DNA from: Deltaproteobacteria bacterium
Lineage (GTDB): Bacteria; Desulfobacterota; DSM-4660; Desulfatiglandales; HGW-15
Assembly: GCA_016931115.1 (NCBI GenBank)
Contig: JAFGFM010000088.1
Coordinates: 1 to 64,000 of the forward strand
Direction: 5' to 3'
DNA: 64,000 nt
Of this stretch, positions 7,569 to 16,920 are shown in pieces. The position numbers and the translations under genes were made by a program. The notes beneath the pieces were generated by a model, which saw only the letters and a program-made list of their open reading frames with translations, had not been told where the DNA came from and made no database searches. Numbering within the stretch: position 1 is the first letter of the stretch; each line of letters begins with the position of its first letter.

Positions 7569-7910
7569 TTAAACTTCCTTATCATTCAGCATGAAATCAT
7601 AGATAGATGCCTTTACCACTTCGGCAATCTGGTTTGCGAGAAGGTCTATCTTCTTTGATTTTTCATCACTGCCTGACTGATTTAGTGACTTATCCATTTT
7701 GACTTTTATATCGCTAAGAGAAAGCCCGTTTTGTTTCAGCTTCTTTATCTCAGTGATAACCTGGAGATGTTTTACTGTATAACGCCTCTGACCACCCTTT
7801 GTCCTGAGCGGTACAATAACACCACTAAGGGTCTTTTCCCAAAAGCGCAGTGTATGTTTTGACACGCTCGCCAGACGGCTGACATCCTGTATTGAATAGG
7901 TATCAATCAT
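7569..7910 (-). CDS. MerR-family transcriptional regulator
   Basis: 113 residues. The N-terminal winged helix YSIQDVSRLASVSKHTLRFWE, then the wing LRTKGGQRRYTVKHLQVITEI, then a dimerisation helix, are typical of MerR (residues 5-75). It has no cysteine-rich effector domain, so it resembles the short MerR-like regulators found in exosortase loci. It is the first gene of a small operon with the tyrosine kinase. The upstream 520 bp hold a sigma-54 promoter and a GTAAAACA box, suggesting control by the PrsR-like activator. Confidence 0.8.
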   Translation of the reverse strand: MIDTYSIQDVSRLASVSKHTLRFWEKTLSGVIVPLRTKGGQRRYTVKHLQVITEIKKLKQNGLSLSDIKVKMDKSLNQSGSDEKSKKIDLLANQIAEVVKASIYDFMLNDKEV

Positions 7911-8080
7911 GGTAGAAATATGGCAGGCTCCGCCCCTTTGGGTTACATTCTACTACCCATGTGGATTTGAAGAGATACATATGCTTCTTATTCAAATCAC
8001 CTATATTTTTAAAAGTTAATTAAGAGGACTGTCAAATACTACAACAAAAATTAGAGCTAAGTCTAACTTTAAGTTTATTA

Positions 8081-8096
8081 TGCAAATAAAATGCCA
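8081..8096 (-). promoter_or_regulatory. Sigma-54 (-24/-12) promoter for merR-kinase genes
   Basis: Reading the minus strand: TGGCAT-N5-TTGCA, with GG and GC exactly 10 nt apart. It lies about 170 bp before the MerR-like start. The rest of the gap 7911-8433 is AT-rich with no gene. Confidence 0.6.
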
Positions 8097-8208
8097 ATAA
8101 CAAAACATCTCAAAAGTAATTATCTATGTTTTTGAAACTGTTACATTATCGGCAATTTCTTTAAAATACTTAAAAAATCTATCATATTTTTATTATGTAT
8201 TTTCTTCA

Positions 8209-8255
8209 CATTTACATGGATTGTTTTACGCATATTTATGTAATTTATTACATAT
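8209..8255. promoter_or_regulatory. Putative PrsR-type upstream box
   Basis: The minus strand reads GTAAAACAATCCATGTAAAT; next to it is the palindrome ATGTAATTTATTACAT (8239-8254). It lies 115 bp upstream of the -24 element at 8096, the same spacing as the related boxes upstream of two PEP-CTERM genes. Confidence 0.5.
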
Positions 8256-8433
8256 GAGGTTAAGGTACAAGTAATTTTTCAACAGAAAGAATCTTTGAAA
8301 GCTTCATACACTTGATAACGCAGGATTATAACAATGAATAAGTTAACACTGCGCTTTTGAAAAAGCTGCCAATACCCTCATGAATTATAGATATTTAACA
8401 TTAAATTTTACTTACAGGGATATTGCACACAGA

Positions 8434-10134
8434 TTATCTGGCCTTTAGACTTATTACATTTGCATACCCTGACACACCTTTATCAACGAGTTCCTTTGCA
8501 TACCCCTCTGCACTACTTTTATCAGTAAAGCTACCAATAGTAACACGAAAAACCTGCTTATCATCCTGATCATAAGCAGGCATAATATATACCTCATAAC
8601 CTTTTCTGGTAAGATCATAAAAAAGGTTATCCGCCTTTTCAAATAAGGTAAGAGATGCTATATGCACTGTATAGATCTGGTCGTTGGTAGAAGATATATC
8701 AATGGAAGGAAAATTAATTACCTGTCCTTCCCTGATCAAATTTATATCAGCAATTTCATGATTATATTCTTTAATCAGTTTGAGCACCCTTTCATTTGCA
8801 TAGCCATAAACTGCCAATGCCAGTTGGGCAAGGGTTTCGTTCTCTTTTACCGTAATAATTCTACCATTCGATTCTTTAGGTATATTTGAGTTATCTGAAG
8901 ATGCCCCAATATCTGTGTTTACATCAATTCCTTGTCTGTTGATGTTTTCTTCAGTAATTTCTTCTTCATTGTTTATATCTGAATCATTACCTATCTTTGC
9001 ATAGGAGATACTTTCTTTCATCCCTTCATCAGGGGCTGTTTCCAGGGACCCACTGTCTTGATCGAGAGAGGCAATATTCACCTTTTGAGGCACCTGTTCG
9101 GGTATCTTTTTAAGCGGATTAACAGAGACAATTTTGTTTTCGGATAAGGTGTGTGACAAACGCGAATATATTCCCATGCCCAAAATTCCACTTATGACAG
9201 CTAAAATAATTAGAAGTAGGATAAACAGTATTTTTCTCCAGAATGATGCAGAAGTTGAATCTGGGTTTTTTCTTGAGAGGCTGTTTTCTTTTTCAGAACT
9301 ATTTTGTATTCCTAAAGGGGAATTTGAAAGTTGCAGGTCGTTATAACACTCTTTAATCATCTCAGGAGTCAGTTTTTTTAAACCTCTTGAGTAACCTAAA
9401 AGCAGGGCATTATCAGCCAGGATATTTATAATCCTGGGATAACCGCCAGAGAATCCGTGTATTGCCTTAATAGTGTTTTTTGAAAATATACGCGAACCAT
9501 CTTCTGATCCTGCCCTTTTAAGACGAGACAGGATATAATCACTTGTACCTTTGAGGTCCAGTGGCTTTATGTGATACCTAACACTAATCCTCTGGAGAAG
9601 AGGCCGGCACTCAACACGGTTCAGGGTATCATTAAGCTCTGGCTGACCAATCAAAAAAATTTTTATAAGTTTCTCATCTGCAGTTTCCATATTTGAAAGC
9701 AGGCGGATTTCTTCAAGAAGTTCAACTGAAAGCTTTTGAGCTTCATCTATTATCAGTATAAAGTTTTTATGACTCTGGAATTTCTCTTGCAGAAAAGACT
9801 CAAACTGAATAAGAAAATCAGCCTTTGACTGAAAATGTATCTTTTTCTTAAAGGCAGAAAAGGCCAGGTAATCCATAAAATCATTAACAGAAAAGAGTGG
9901 ATTTGAAAGATATACATACTGGACATCATCGCCAAGACTGTTAAGCAATGCATGAACCATAGTGGTCTTTCCTGTACCAACCTCTCCCGTAAGCAGGATG
10001 AACCCCATGCGTTCAGTAACACCATATGTTAAAAGTGCAAGGGCTTCTTTGTGGATATCACCCAAGTAAAGGTATTTTGATGATGGCGTAAGATTAAAAG
10101 GCTTTTCTTTCAGGTCGTAAAAATCTGTGTACAT
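8434..10134 (-). CDS. ExeA/GspA-like AAA ATPase with transmembrane, LysM and SPOR domains
   Basis: About 566 residues from Met at 10134; an earlier ATG at 10152 lies in the repeat-like leader. Order: MYTDFYDLKEKPFNLTPSSK start typical of exosortase-associated ATPases, Walker A LLTGEVGTGKTTM (near 47), Walker B FILIIDEAQKL (near 130), a membrane helix near 300-320, an acidic linker, a LysM domain (ITVKENETLAQLALAVYGYA) and a C-terminal SPOR domain (YTVHIASLTLFEKADNLF to the end). LysM and SPOR bind peptidoglycan, so this protein likely couples a cytoplasmic ATPase to the wall. The known exosortase-linked ATPases are mostly shorter and lack these tails. Confidence 0.85.
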   Translation of the reverse strand: MYTDFYDLKEKPFNLTPSSKYLYLGDIHKEALALLTYGVTERMGFILLTGEVGTGKTTMVHALLNSLGDDVQYVYLSNPLFSVNDFMDYLAFSAFKKKIHFQSKADFLIQFESFLQEKFQSHKNFILIIDEAQKLSVELLEEIRLLSNMETADEKLIKIFLIGQPELNDTLNRVECRPLLQRISVRYHIKPLDLKGTSDYILSRLKRAGSEDGSRIFSKNTIKAIHGFSGGYPRIINILADNALLLGYSRGLKKLTPEMIKECYNDLQLSNSPLGIQNSSEKENSLSRKNPDSTSASFWRKILFILLLIILAVISGILGMGIYSRLSHTLSENKIVSVNPLKKIPEQVPQKVNIASLDQDSGSLETAPDEGMKESISYAKIGNDSDINNEEEITEENINRQGIDVNTDIGASSDNSNIPKESNGRIITVKENETLAQLALAVYGYANERVLKLIKEYNHEIADINLIREGQVINFPSIDISSTNDQIYTVHIASLTLFEKADNLFYDLTRKGYEVYIMPAYDQDDKQVFRVTIGSFTDKSSAEGYAKELVDKGVSGYANVISLKAR

Positions 10135-10179
10135 ATTTAATACCAGGCCCAAGGTACAGGGTGTAAGGTTTAAGATTAA

Positions 10180-10268
10180 TGGCTAAATAGCAAAGCGCAC
10201 GGAGCATAGGGCATGGCGCAAAGAAGAATGAACGCTTTAACGCTATGCTCTCTGCGCTCTGCGTTATC
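10180..10268. repeat. Inverted heptamer array, GCGCATA family
   Basis: Left arm AAAGCGCACGGAGCATAGGG, then after a short loop the complement GCTATGCTCTCTGCGCTCTG. It lies between the Wzz-like gene's stop and the ATPase gene. Confidence 0.75.
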
Positions 10269-11850
10269 CTCCAAAGATTCCTTTAACATAGCCTATTGTT
10301 GTATCAAACCCTGTCAGGGTAATAATTATAAACCCTGCGGCAACAAAAAAACCCAAAAAGACGAAAATCCCGGTGAAAATTTCCTTTTTCTTTTTCATCA
10401 TCATCTCATTCTCAGTGACAAGCAGCGGTATACTTGCAAGCACCGGGATCTTAAGGTCATCACCTGCTTCTTCAGGGGTCTTGTATGATGTATCCATCAT
10501 TTCCAGAAGATATGCAACACCGCACCCAAGACCAAGACCGAGCGCCAGGGTAAGCAGTATTATCTTCTTGAAATCCGGTTTAATAGGGGTACTGGGTATC
10601 TTTGCCGGATCAATAATCCTGAACTGCTCACCCTTTTGCTTTTTTTCCATGCTTAGAGATATACTTGCTTCAATCTGCCGGTTTCGAAGGGATTTGTAGT
10701 TTTCACTCAAGTTTTCATAGTCTCGATTAAGTTCAATCAGCTCCTGCTCTCTTTTAGGTGTGTCTTCCACCATTTTCTGATAATAGGTTATTTGTGAGGT
10801 AGCCTTTTCAATCTCTGACTTTAGATGAGAGATAGTGAGCTTGACATCCTCAAGCTGCTTCCTCATGGTTTGATCGGCTGTCCCCATACCTATTGTTTCG
10901 TCATCAGGGGATTCACCGGCCTTTTCCTTTGCCTGGGCATTTTCTTTTTCTATTCTGGTGATAAGTTCCTTGAGCCTGATGACATCCGGATGATTTAGGG
11001 TATAGCGGGACAGCAGTGCTTCCAGTTCTCTTTTTAATGATAGGAGATCGTTCTTTCCGCCTGAGGCCTGATTCTGAGGCGTATCAGGACGGGAAATCTG
11101 CCCATCACCGGCTAAGATGTCACGTAGAATGGCATCTCTTCTGTTTTCCGCATCTCTCAGGTTGCTGTTATACTGATCAAGCTGCTGCCGTAACCCTTCC
11201 AGGATTTTCAGATTTGTCTCAAGCTGCTGAGGAAGCCCTCCCATGTATTTTTCACGGTATATCTTAAGCTCTTCCTCTTTTGTCTTAAGCTGTTTTTCTA
11301 TTGTCCCAAGTTCATCTGTAATAAAATCGGAAGTTCCCAGTGCCTGTTCTTCTCTTATCTTCAGATTCTCAGTGATAAAGTTGGAAGCGAGGGCATTCGT
11401 CACCTCCATGACCTTCTTCGGGTCATCCCCCTGAAAGCTTATCGTAAAGGCACTTGTCTCGGAATCTCTCCGCCCTTTGTCAGTGCTGACATCAATAGAA
11501 ATCAGTTGTCTTAATTTCTCTACTTTTTTATCAATCAGCATATCATTGCCGGAGGAGGTATAGAGACCATATTCAGAGATAATTTTTTCAAGGTTGGTCC
11601 GACTCGTCACCTGCTGTGTAATGGTCTTAAGCCTGTCATCTATAGTAGTTGATACAATAGACCTTACAAATTCCTCAGGAACCCTCTGTGCCTGCACCAG
11701 GATTAAGGTCTGAGCCTCATATATTTTTGGTGTAACAATCAGATAGGTCATGCCCCCCAGTATTGAAACCAGAAAGGTTATAATAATCCACCACTTTCTT
11801 TTAAGTGCGATATTTATATATTTTGATATGTCAAAATTATCCATAATCAC
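10264..11850 (-). CDS. Wzz/GNVR polysaccharide chain-length determinant (exosortase-linked)
   Basis: A 528-residue inner-membrane protein: N-terminal Wzz domain with a helix at 17-37 (WWIITFLVSILGGMTYLIV), a long periplasmic coiled coil (about 150-390) and a second membrane segment near 435-455 (ILLTLALGLGLGCGVAYLL), followed by a cytoplasmic part and another hydrophobic segment near 500. The kinase-binding tail is followed by DLKIPVLASIPLL, typical of this family. It controls polymer length with the BY-kinase at 6622. Start ATG at 11850, or MDNFDIS two codons later. Confidence 0.85.
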   Translation of the reverse strand: MIMDNFDISKYINIALKRKWWIIITFLVSILGGMTYLIVTPKIYEAQTLILVQAQRVPEEFVRSIVSTTIDDRLKTITQQVTSRTNLEKIISEYGLYTSSGNDMLIDKKVEKLRQLISIDVSTDKGRRDSETSAFTISFQGDDPKKVMEVTNALASNFITENLKIREEQALGTSDFITDELGTIEKQLKTKEEELKIYREKYMGGLPQQLETNLKILEGLRQQLDQYNSNLRDAENRRDAILRDILAGDGQISRPDTPQNQASGGKNDLLSLKRELEALLSRYTLNHPDVIRLKELITRIEKENAQAKEKAGESPDDETIGMGTADQTMRKQLEDVKLTISHLKSEIEKATSQITYYQKMVEDTPKREQELIELNRDYENLSENYKSLRNRQIEASISLSMEKKQKGEQFRIIDPAKIPSTPIKPDFKKIILLTLALGLGLGCGVAYLLEMMDTSYKTPEEAGDDLKIPVLASIPLLVTENEMMMKKKKEIFTGIFVFLGFFVAAGFIIITLTGFDTTIGYVKGIFGG

Positions 11851-11861
11851 GTCATTAGCTA

Positions 11862-11935
11862 TTTAGGCTGTAGGCTATAGGCTTAAAAAATTGAGCCTTA
11901 TAGACTACAGGCTACAGCCTATAGCCTTCTAGATG
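11862..11935. repeat. Inverted heptamer array, AGCCTATA family
   Basis: AGGCTGTAGGCTATAGGC is followed by the complement ACTACAGGCTACAGCCTATAG; period 7. It lies immediately downstream of the four-helix-bundle gene at 11936. Confidence 0.8.
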
Positions 11936-12298
11936 TTAAATATCTGTTTTTCGCATTGACCTCAATAATGAACCCAATACCTTTTCTGTTTCCAAGATCA
12001 ATGTCTCACATTCAGTTATATCTTTATTTTTAATAAATCCTAAACGTTTTGAAAGACTTAATTGATAGCCCAATTCTTTTAACGATCCGAAGGATATATC
12101 CAGAAATCTATGATATTCCATCTGGCTTTCACGGGCACAGCCTTCAACAATATTTGATGCCACTGAAACTGCTGCCCTTCTCATTTGAGATGTCATGCCA
12201 TATATCTCTTCCTTTGGAAAATCTCTTGTTAACATATATATCATAACAGCGACCTGATCTGCCAACTCAAACGCCCTCAGTTTTGCATGATCTCGCAT
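11936..12298 (-). CDS. Four-helix-bundle protein (23S rRNA intervening-sequence type)
   Basis: An intact 120-residue protein with the family core: LRAFELADQVAVMIY, then TSQMRRAAVSVASNIVEGCA, then HRFLDISFGSLKELGYQL. Proteins of this family fold as a pentameric four-helix bundle; function is unknown, and the rRNA name comes from occurrences in rRNA insertions. Here it sits between the Wzz-like and outer-membrane genes of the exopolysaccharide locus, framed by heptamer arrays, like the pseudogene at 3879 and the trpF fusion at 50667. Nothing indicates a role in polysaccharide synthesis; I regard it as an accessory insertion. Confidence 0.85.
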   Translation of the reverse strand: MRDHAKLRAFELADQVAVMIYMLTRDFPKEEIYGMTSQMRRAAVSVASNIVEGCARESQMEYHRFLDISFGSLKELGYQLSLSKRLGFIKNKDITECETLILETEKVLGSLLRSMRKTDI

Positions 12299-12299
12299 G

Positions 12300-12376
12300 G
12301 TTTCCTCAAATTTAGTCTATAGTCTATAGTCTATAGACTAAAGACTAAAAGCTAACGCCTACAGCCTACAGACTAT
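12300..12376. repeat. Inverted heptamer array, TATAGTC family
   Basis: TAGTCTATAGTCTATAGTC is followed by TATAGACTAAAGACTAAAA and GCCTACA units, period 7. It lies between the four-helix-bundle gene and the barrel gene at 12373 and overlaps that gene's stop. Confidence 0.8.
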
Positions 12377-13638
12377 CTGTACGGCCTGCTCCACTCAATC
12401 CCAACCATTACACGGTTAACATTATAATCTTCATCTTCCTGATCTTCATCTCTTTTAGCGAAGGAATAATCAATAAGAGCAGTATAATATTTTAAGAATA
12501 GCCACCTAAAACCATAGCTGAACCTTAATGATTTTGATTTACGATTGGCTGAGTCCTTATCCTGCCTGTAACTGATTCTTGAATAATTTGTCAGGTTCTT
12601 TGTCATATTATAATTAAAAGTTGAACCCAACTGCTGATATTTCGTAAAACCTCGCCTGTCAGCTTCAAGAACAATTTCATCCCACCCGCCTTTAGCATCG
12701 ATAGAAAGACTCCCCTTGCTTAATTTTTTCTGCAAAGAAGCATCGAAAATTAAACCATTTCCATCATCGGAATAATCCCTATCCTGAATAAAATATCCCG
12801 CGGAAATGGTATAGGACAAGTCTGTTGACAATTGCTTTTCCAGACCCAAAGATGCCTCATGCACCATATAATCTTCCTCACCCATCAGTCCCTTAAAGTT
12901 ACGGGTGTTATAGTCATATCTCAATGACATAGTTGTAAGAGAATTAGCCCTGTATTTATAAGCTACCCCTGATCTTCCGCCTGAATAGTCATCATCAGGT
13001 ATATTACCATCATCCCTGGAAAACTCAGCCACCGTGTATCCGAGATTTAAATCCATACCGTGCTTTTGATTAAACCAGTAGGAAAGCGTGCCATAAGGGT
13101 CAAATATTTTACCATCATCTATTGTAACATCATCATTTTCAAGCCACGAATGGTTAAAACCCAAAATAAAAGAATTTGAAGGTCCAAAAATAAAATTGAT
13201 ATTTGATCCAAGATTATTTCGCTGATAGATATTCCTCGTTTCCCTTGTACCAATAACACCTTCTGTAGACTCAAGGGGGTCTTCAGATTTTACATAACTA
13301 TCATTAATGGTGAACCTTATATTCTTTAAAAGCATCTCACTGAACGAAAGGCTGGCTAAATGTCTGACTGTGTTATTCTGATCTTCATCTTTATACCTGA
13401 CAATAGAGGGGGAATACTTAAGGGAGAATATATTGTCTTGAGAAAGGATATTTAAAGTTACCCCCGGAGTAATGGCTGTTATCCAGTCGCTTTTTTCATT
13501 TTCATTATCCAGATCAATATTATCATCCCAGAGTTCTGTTATTGATATAGATGGTATGAATTCTGTCTGGTATTTTGCACTTAACTGTTGCGGGAGCAGC
13601 ATTATAATCCCAATCAGTAATATACTTATTTTTTTCAT
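12373..13638 (-). CDS. Outer-membrane beta-barrel protein, PEP-CTERM/exosortase-associated
   Basis: 421 residues with a signal peptide (KKISILLIGIIMLLPQQLSA, cleavage after SAK-like residues) and then many alternating amphipathic strands ending in aromatic residues (LRYDYNTRNFKG, LSYTISAGYFIQDRDYSDDG, NYSRISYRQDKDS), finishing with a strand RVMVGIEWSRPYR. This matches the outer-membrane barrel proteins (BBP2/TIGR03016-like) found in exosortase EPS loci, which probably form part of the outer-membrane secretion channel with the Wza-like protein at 13815. A -24/-12 promoter lies 100 bp upstream. Confidence 0.75.
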   Translation of the reverse strand: MKKISILLIGIIMLLPQQLSAKYQTEFIPSISITELWDDNIDLDNENEKSDWITAITPGVTLNILSQDNIFSLKYSPSIVRYKDEDQNNTVRHLASLSFSEMLLKNIRFTINDSYVKSEDPLESTEGVIGTRETRNIYQRNNLGSNINFIFGPSNSFILGFNHSWLENDDVTIDDGKIFDPYGTLSYWFNQKHGMDLNLGYTVAEFSRDDGNIPDDDYSGGRSGVAYKYRANSLTTMSLRYDYNTRNFKGLMGEEDYMVHEASLGLEKQLSTDLSYTISAGYFIQDRDYSDDGNGLIFDASLQKKLSKGSLSIDAKGGWDEIVLEADRRGFTKYQQLGSTFNYNMTKNLTNYSRISYRQDKDSANRKSKSLRFSYGFRWLFLKYYTALIDYSFAKRDEDQEDEDYNVNRVMVGIEWSRPYR

Positions 13639-13737
13639 AATATCTGTTCCTCGATAAAGGTCAAAATTCCGGCGCTTTCAACTGTTATTGACGTAAAAAC
13701 ACACAATATTCTACTTTTAGTTAATCTCCAAAGGTAA

Positions 13738-13754
13738 TAGCAATTTTTATACCA
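13738..13754 (-). promoter_or_regulatory. Sigma-54 promoter for the outer-membrane barrel gene
   Basis: The minus strand reads TGGTATAAAAATTGCTA: GG and GC 10 nt apart, -24 slightly off consensus (TGGTAT for TGGCAC). It lies about 100 bp before the start at 13638. No upstream GTAAAACA box is seen at the spacing found for the other promoters. Confidence 0.5.
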
Positions 13755-13814
13755 GTTATCACCAACAGCTTTTGCCTTTGAGAGTATAACCTACAGTTTT
13801 AAGCTTCCAGGTTT

Positions 13815-14414
13815 TTAGGGCACCACAATAGTGTCTCCGGGCTCAAGCAGAATATTCTGGCTAAGGTCCTTACCTGCAATAAAATCCTGGTAATTAAACC
13901 TGTACATGGTTTCCTTGTTATCAAGCCTGCGAACAACCATTACAAATTTTCTGTCCGCCCATTCGGTAAATCCCCCTGCAACAGATAATGCCTGTAGAAC
14001 GGTCATCTTTGACTCCAATGGATATGGACCGGGCCTACCGACATTTCCTATAGTATAAATACGTCTACTGTTACTCTGCCTTACCATGACTGTAACTACC
14101 GGGTTTTTAATAAATTCCGTAAGCTTTTCTGTAATTGAATCCTTTAATTCTATTGCGGAGTGGCCTTCTGCCATAATTTCACCAATCATTGGGAAAATAA
14201 TACGGCCATCAGGCATCACAACCATATCCTGTGTTAAAGCGGCTTCATCCTTCACAAAGATGCCAAGTAGATCATTGACACCGATTTTGTAATATGCCTG
14301 GGCCTCTTTTGGTTGACTGCCTGTTGCAGAATCCTGTGCCAGCAATGAATTACAGGAAAAAAATAGTAAAATCGAGATAAAGCCGGTAATTTTTTTCAGT
14401 TTCTTTATGTTCAT
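13815..14414 (-). CDS. Wza-like polysaccharide export protein
   Basis: About 199 residues from Met at 14414, chosen over 14441 because GGAGAG stands 8 nt upstream and a signal peptide follows immediately (FISILLFFSCNSLLA). It contains a Poly_export domain (YYKIGVNDLLGIFVKDEAAL, VVMPDGRIIFPMIGEI) and one SLBB domain (RIYTIGNVGRPGPYPLESK to VVRRLD), ending LLEPGDTIVVP. It is short compared with E. coli Wza (no C-terminal barrel helix), as usual for exosortase loci where a separate barrel protein is present. It acts in the periplasm and outer membrane in polymer export. Confidence 0.85.
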   Translation of the reverse strand: MNIKKLKKITGFISILLFFSCNSLLAQDSATGSQPKEAQAYYKIGVNDLLGIFVKDEAALTQDMVVMPDGRIIFPMIGEIMAEGHSAIELKDSITEKLTEFIKNPVVTVMVRQSNSRRIYTIGNVGRPGPYPLESKMTVLQALSVAGGFTEWADRKFVMVVRRLDNKETMYRFNYQDFIAGKDLSQNILLEPGDTIVVP

Positions 14415-14437
14415 TTTTTCTCTCCGGGTTATTGAAT

Positions 14438-14592
14438 TCAAGATTTAAGATTCAAGATTCAAGATTCAAAATTGAAAACTTTGACCTTCTATATTTCAGC
14501 TCTCTTCATTATTTCCTGACTTCTGATTTCTGTCTCCTGACTCCTGTCTTCTGCTTTATCCCTTTCAGCTTTCAGCCTTGAGCTTTGAGCTC
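14438..14592. repeat. Heptamer arrays: ATTCAAG units, then CTGACTTCT-type and TTTCAGC units
   Basis: ATTCAAG repeats at 14440-14470 (purine-rich sense), then pyrimidine-rich units (TTCTGAT, TTCTGTC, TCCTGAC, TCCTGTC) from about 14515, ending in TTTCAGC/CTTGAGC units. The last units encode the C-terminal residues ELKAQG of the regulator at 14572. Confidence 0.75.
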
Positions 14593-15564
14593 ACCGCCCA
14601 TCTTATTAAAAAGCGTTTTATAACTAATTTTTAGTATCTTTGCGGTTTTGACCTTATTCCCATTTGTCATACTTAATACATGGTCTATTGCCTTTTTTTC
14701 TATATAATTTGCAGCTACTGTCTTAACTTCTTTAAGGGATACCTTTCCTGAGTTGCCGATGATATCGGAAGCTGCATCAACCAGTGAAATTGCTTTACCA
14801 TCTATATCCGGGACACTTGTCTTCTGCTCTATTTCAGCTCTGATGTTATCAGGGTTATCCCCCATCATGAGTCGCAGGATGAATGCTGAGAGCTCTCTTA
14901 TGTTGCCAGGCCAGTTATACTGTAAAAAAACCGCCTGTAGTTCAGGTGATATGTTGTAATCACCCATATTAAGCTCCTGCTGGTTTTTCTTTATGAGATA
15001 ATCAACAAGCAGGGGGATATCCTCTTTTCTTTCCCTTAAAGGGGGCATCTCTATTTTGATGACATTTAGGCGGTAAAACAGGTCTTCCCTGAAACGCCCT
15101 TCCTTTATATCCTTACTTAAGTCATGATTGGTGGAGCTTATTACCCATGCATTAACCTTAACACTTTGAGAACCACCTAATCTGTTGTATTCACCGCTCT
15201 GGAGGACATTAAGGAGCTTTGCCTGCAAGGGGAGAGGCATGTCGCCTATCTCATCAAGGAACATGACACCATCGGATGCCTGCTCAAACCTGCCGGGTTT
15301 CAACTTATCCGCCCCTGTAAAGGCCCCCTTTTCATAACCGAATAATTCGCTTTCAAGAAGAGAAAGGGGCAGGGCTGCACAGTTAACCTTTATAAATTTA
15401 TTGTTTTTTCGTGGTGAAGACTGGTGAAGAAAACGTGCAACAACGTCCTTGCCTGTGCCTGTTTCACCGAGCAGAAGGACATTTAACACCATATCAGAGA
15501 CCATGGAAACAAGTTCTCTGATCTTCTTAATTGAATGATGATTACCGATAAAGGGATATTCCAT
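14572..15564 (-). CDS. Sigma-54-dependent activator without sensory domain
   Basis: 330 residues: the AAA+ domain starts at residue 4 ([15 protein letters not shown]), Walker [17 protein letters not shown], canonical GAFTGA loop in [16 protein letters not shown], Walker [13 protein letters not shown], and the R-fingers [12 protein letters not shown]-type segment. A C-terminal Fis-like HTH follows ([20 protein letters not shown]). There is no receiver or GAF domain, so activity must be set by protein partners or expression level, as in PspF. Together with the PrsR-like protein at 19571 it could serve the -24/-12 promoters in this locus. Its last codons come from a heptamer array. Confidence 0.85.
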   Translation of the reverse strand: MEYPFIGNHHSIKKIRELVSMVSDMVLNVLLLGETGTGKDVVARFLHQSSPRKNNKFIKVNCAALPLSLLESELFGYEKGAFTGADKLKPGRFEQASDGVMFLDEIGDMPLPLQAKLLNVLQSGEYNRLGGSQSVKVNAWVISSTNHDLSKDIKEGRFREDLFYRLNVIKIEMPPLRERKEDIPLLVDYLIKKNQQELNMGDYNISPELQAVFLQYNWPGNIRELSAFILRLMMGDNPDNIRAEIEQKTSVPDIDGKAISLVDAASDIIGNSGKVSLKEVKTVAANYIEKKAIDHVLSMTNGNKVKTAKILKISYKTLFNKMGGELKAQG

Positions 15565-15624
15565 AATGTGGCAAAGATTTACACATCAGGCCTTTTTTGT
15601 CAATAGTTATTGGAGGTTAGTAAT

Positions 15625-15880
15625 AACTACTTGGGTTATAGGTTGTAGACTGTAGGCTGTAGGGAAGAGCGCTGAAAGCTCAAAGCTCAAAGCTGAAAGA
15701 AAAAAGATAGAGATCAGAGATCGGAGTTCATAAAGCAGAGGGCAAAGCGCATGGGGCATGGGGCAAAGACAATTGATTAGATCGAGATGTAAGACCGTAA
15801 GTCAGAGGTCAGGAATCAGAAGACAGAAGTCAGGAGACAAGGAAAAGCTGAAGGCTCAAAGTTCAAAGCTGAAAGAAATA
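15625..15880. repeat. Long heptamer array region of several unit families
   Basis: In order: GTAGGCT units (15640-15665), CTCAAAG/CTGAAAG units (15670-15700), GCAAAGC/GCATGGG units (15735-15770), then GTCAGAG, GTCAGGA, ATCAGAA, GACAGAA units (15800-15840) and AAAGCTG units. All are purine-rich on plus, period 7. The whole gap 15565-16046 contains no gene. Confidence 0.75.
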
Positions 15881-16046
15881 ACCGGGGGATAGGTTCATAA
15901 TGGCGAGACAAGAGACAGAATAAAGATCTATTCCCTTTGTTATAAGTTATTATGTTTCAAGGGAAGCTATTCAAGACAATATTTGTCTTTTTACCCCTGC
16001 TCTATTTCTCTTTAAACATGATATATCAGTGATAATAAAGGAAAAA

Positions 16047-16073
16047 CAAAGCGGGACAAATTGCCCCGCTTTG
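16047..16073 (-). terminator. Rho-independent terminator of the PEP-CTERM gene at 16118
   Basis: Perfect 9 bp stem CAAAGCGGG / CCCGCTTTG with a 9 nt loop, followed on the minus strand by TTTTT. It lies 45 bp after the stop codon. Confidence 0.8.
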
Positions 16074-16117
16074 ATCACAAAGGTATTCTACCTAAAAACA
16101 CTATCAAGATTAGTATA

Positions 16118-16819
16118 TTACTTGAAAAATTTTCTCCTGCCAAAGGCTAAAACCCCCAACAGACCGCTGCCCAGGAGGATCATTGTAGCCGGCTCAGGGA
16201 CACTGGTATAAACCACATCATTGGCACAGGTTGGCGCCCAAGCGATAGTAACGCTCTTGCCACCAGCGTCAATGCCCAAGCCTGAGAATGAAATAGGAAT
16301 AAGATTTTTAAATAGGGATTGAACTGTTGCGCCATCTACTTCGCGAGAAGCAGCAAGTTCTAATGCAGAATCACTTGCATAAACAGGGTGATCTTCTCTA
16401 TAGCTTGGTATACCATAAGCTTCATTAGAAAGAACATAAAATTTTTCGAAATCTGTTTTTGTCAGACCAAAAACACCATCATCATAAGTACAAATATCCC
16501 CTGTTTTTGCCTGAACAACATAATCCCAGAAACCATTGGAACCCAAATCAATAAATAGGTCACCTGAAAAAATAGAACTATGATTTTTGTTATAATTAAA
16601 ATATACTTCATTTAATGTTTCGCCTTCAAATACTAATCCTCCACCAGTAATCTCTGGTGAACCTATTGACTCATTTCCAATTTTATCGTCTAAGGTTCCA
16701 TTACTCCATGTTGGCCAGTAAATAGAATCATCACCAAAAGTAATTGTATCTGCATATGAAGCTGTGAAGGTGAATAAAATTAAAATCACTAAAATCATAA
16801 AACCGGTTAATTTTTTCAT
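16118..16819 (-). CDS. PEP-CTERM sorting-domain protein 1
   Basis: Exported protein of about 233 residues from the ATG at 16819, which has GGAGG 10 nt upstream; the longer frame to 16876 has no such site. Signal peptide KKLTGFMILVILILFTFTAS ending SYA, a mature region with no recognised domain containing a Cys pair region (APTCANDVVY), then the PEP-CTERM anchor: VPEPATMILLGSGLLGVLAF and a basic tail GRRKFFK. It is a predicted exosortase substrate. The CAND motif before the anchor resembles the CGND of the protein at 17395. Confidence 0.85.
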   Translation of the reverse strand: MKKLTGFMILVILILFTFTASYADTITFGDDSIYWPTWSNGTLDDKIGNESIGSPEITGGGLVFEGETLNEVYFNYNKNHSSIFSGDLFIDLGSNGFWDYVVQAKTGDICTYDDGVFGLTKTDFEKFYVLSNEAYGIPSYREDHPVYASDSALELAASREVDGATVQSLFKNLIPISFSGLGIDAGGKSVTIAWAPTCANDVVYTSVPEPATMILLGSGLLGVLAFGRRKFFK

Positions 16820-16920
16820 GCTAAAAAATCCTCCTTTTAATATTGTTAATAAATAGTTACACAAACCTGATAACAAAATCTTTTTTTTACATGCTAATTT
16901 ATTTCATAAAAATGAAAACA

